Shown here piece by piece: positions 15,088-15,199 of a stretch of DNA of 15,199 nt. The notes below the pieces were generated by a model, which searched no databases, had not been told where the DNA came from, and worked only from the letters and a program-made list of their open reading frames with translations. Source of the DNA: Nitriliruptorales bacterium (lineage in GTDB: Bacteria > Actinomycetota > Nitriliruptoria > Euzebyales > Egibacteraceae); the NCBI GenBank assembly GCA_007133145.1, contig SLNF01000303.1, positions 1-15,199 on the forward strand. Direction: 5' to 3'. The first letter of the stretch is position 1. Each line of letters opens with the position of its first letter. The translations under genes and the position numbers were made by a program.

Positions 15088-15199
15088 TGCTGGTGGTCAG
15101 CCGATCAGCGGGCTCTCGGACGGCACGGTCAAGCCGGAGGGCCCACCGGCCGACGGTGTGGGCAGGGGGACGCCGGACGCGAGGGGGCCGGGTGGAGAC

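Overview
The window is GC-rich DNA with dense, tightly packed genes. It encodes a 20S proteasome (prcB, prcA), uses GTG and TTG starts freely and has strong actinobacterial codon bias. This points to an actinomycetote. A deep-branching class such as Nitriliruptoria or Acidimicrobiia is a guess, not shown by the sequence.

Layout. 2-2044 (+): an odd reading frame that starts as the C-terminal part of a branched-chain aminotransferase and runs in frame into a long Kelch-like beta-propeller. 2058-3582 (-): prcB and prcA, encoding the proteasome core, with no pup, mpa, dop or pafA in view. 3698-5437 (-): a cytoplasmic MEDS-PAS histidine kinase. 5648-6091 (-): a small two-helix membrane protein. 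6291-8141 (-): the translational GTPase TypA/BipA. 8284-9598 (-): a lipoprotein metallo-beta-lactamase hydrolase of the ComEC type overlapping a DUF3006 protein. 9715-10386 (+): a Dph6-type PP-loop ATPase. 10396-12257 (-): an unrecognised protein translationally coupled to a short-chain dehydrogenase. 12330-14632 (-): a nuclease-like Schlafen-group-3/DUF2075 helicase overlapping a MazG-type nucleotide pyrophosphohydrolase by ATGA. 14741-15007 (+): an internally deleted HNH endonuclease of about 88 residues. 15008-15199 has no convincing gene and several short repeats.

How the parts relate. The centre is mostly housekeeping and quality control (proteasome, TypA) with a sensor kinase. The right end resembles an accessory or defence module: a helicase with an ExK nuclease-like domain, a dNTP-pyrophosphohydrolase homologue translated with it, and a restriction-type HNH remnant read divergently.

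The two most unusual points are in-frame junctions at both ends of the window. One is aminotransferase into Kelch at about 161-180. The other is HNH N-terminus into HNH C-terminus at about 14819-14830. Each looks like a deletion between short similar sequences, either in the genome or in the assembly; reads across the junctions would decide.
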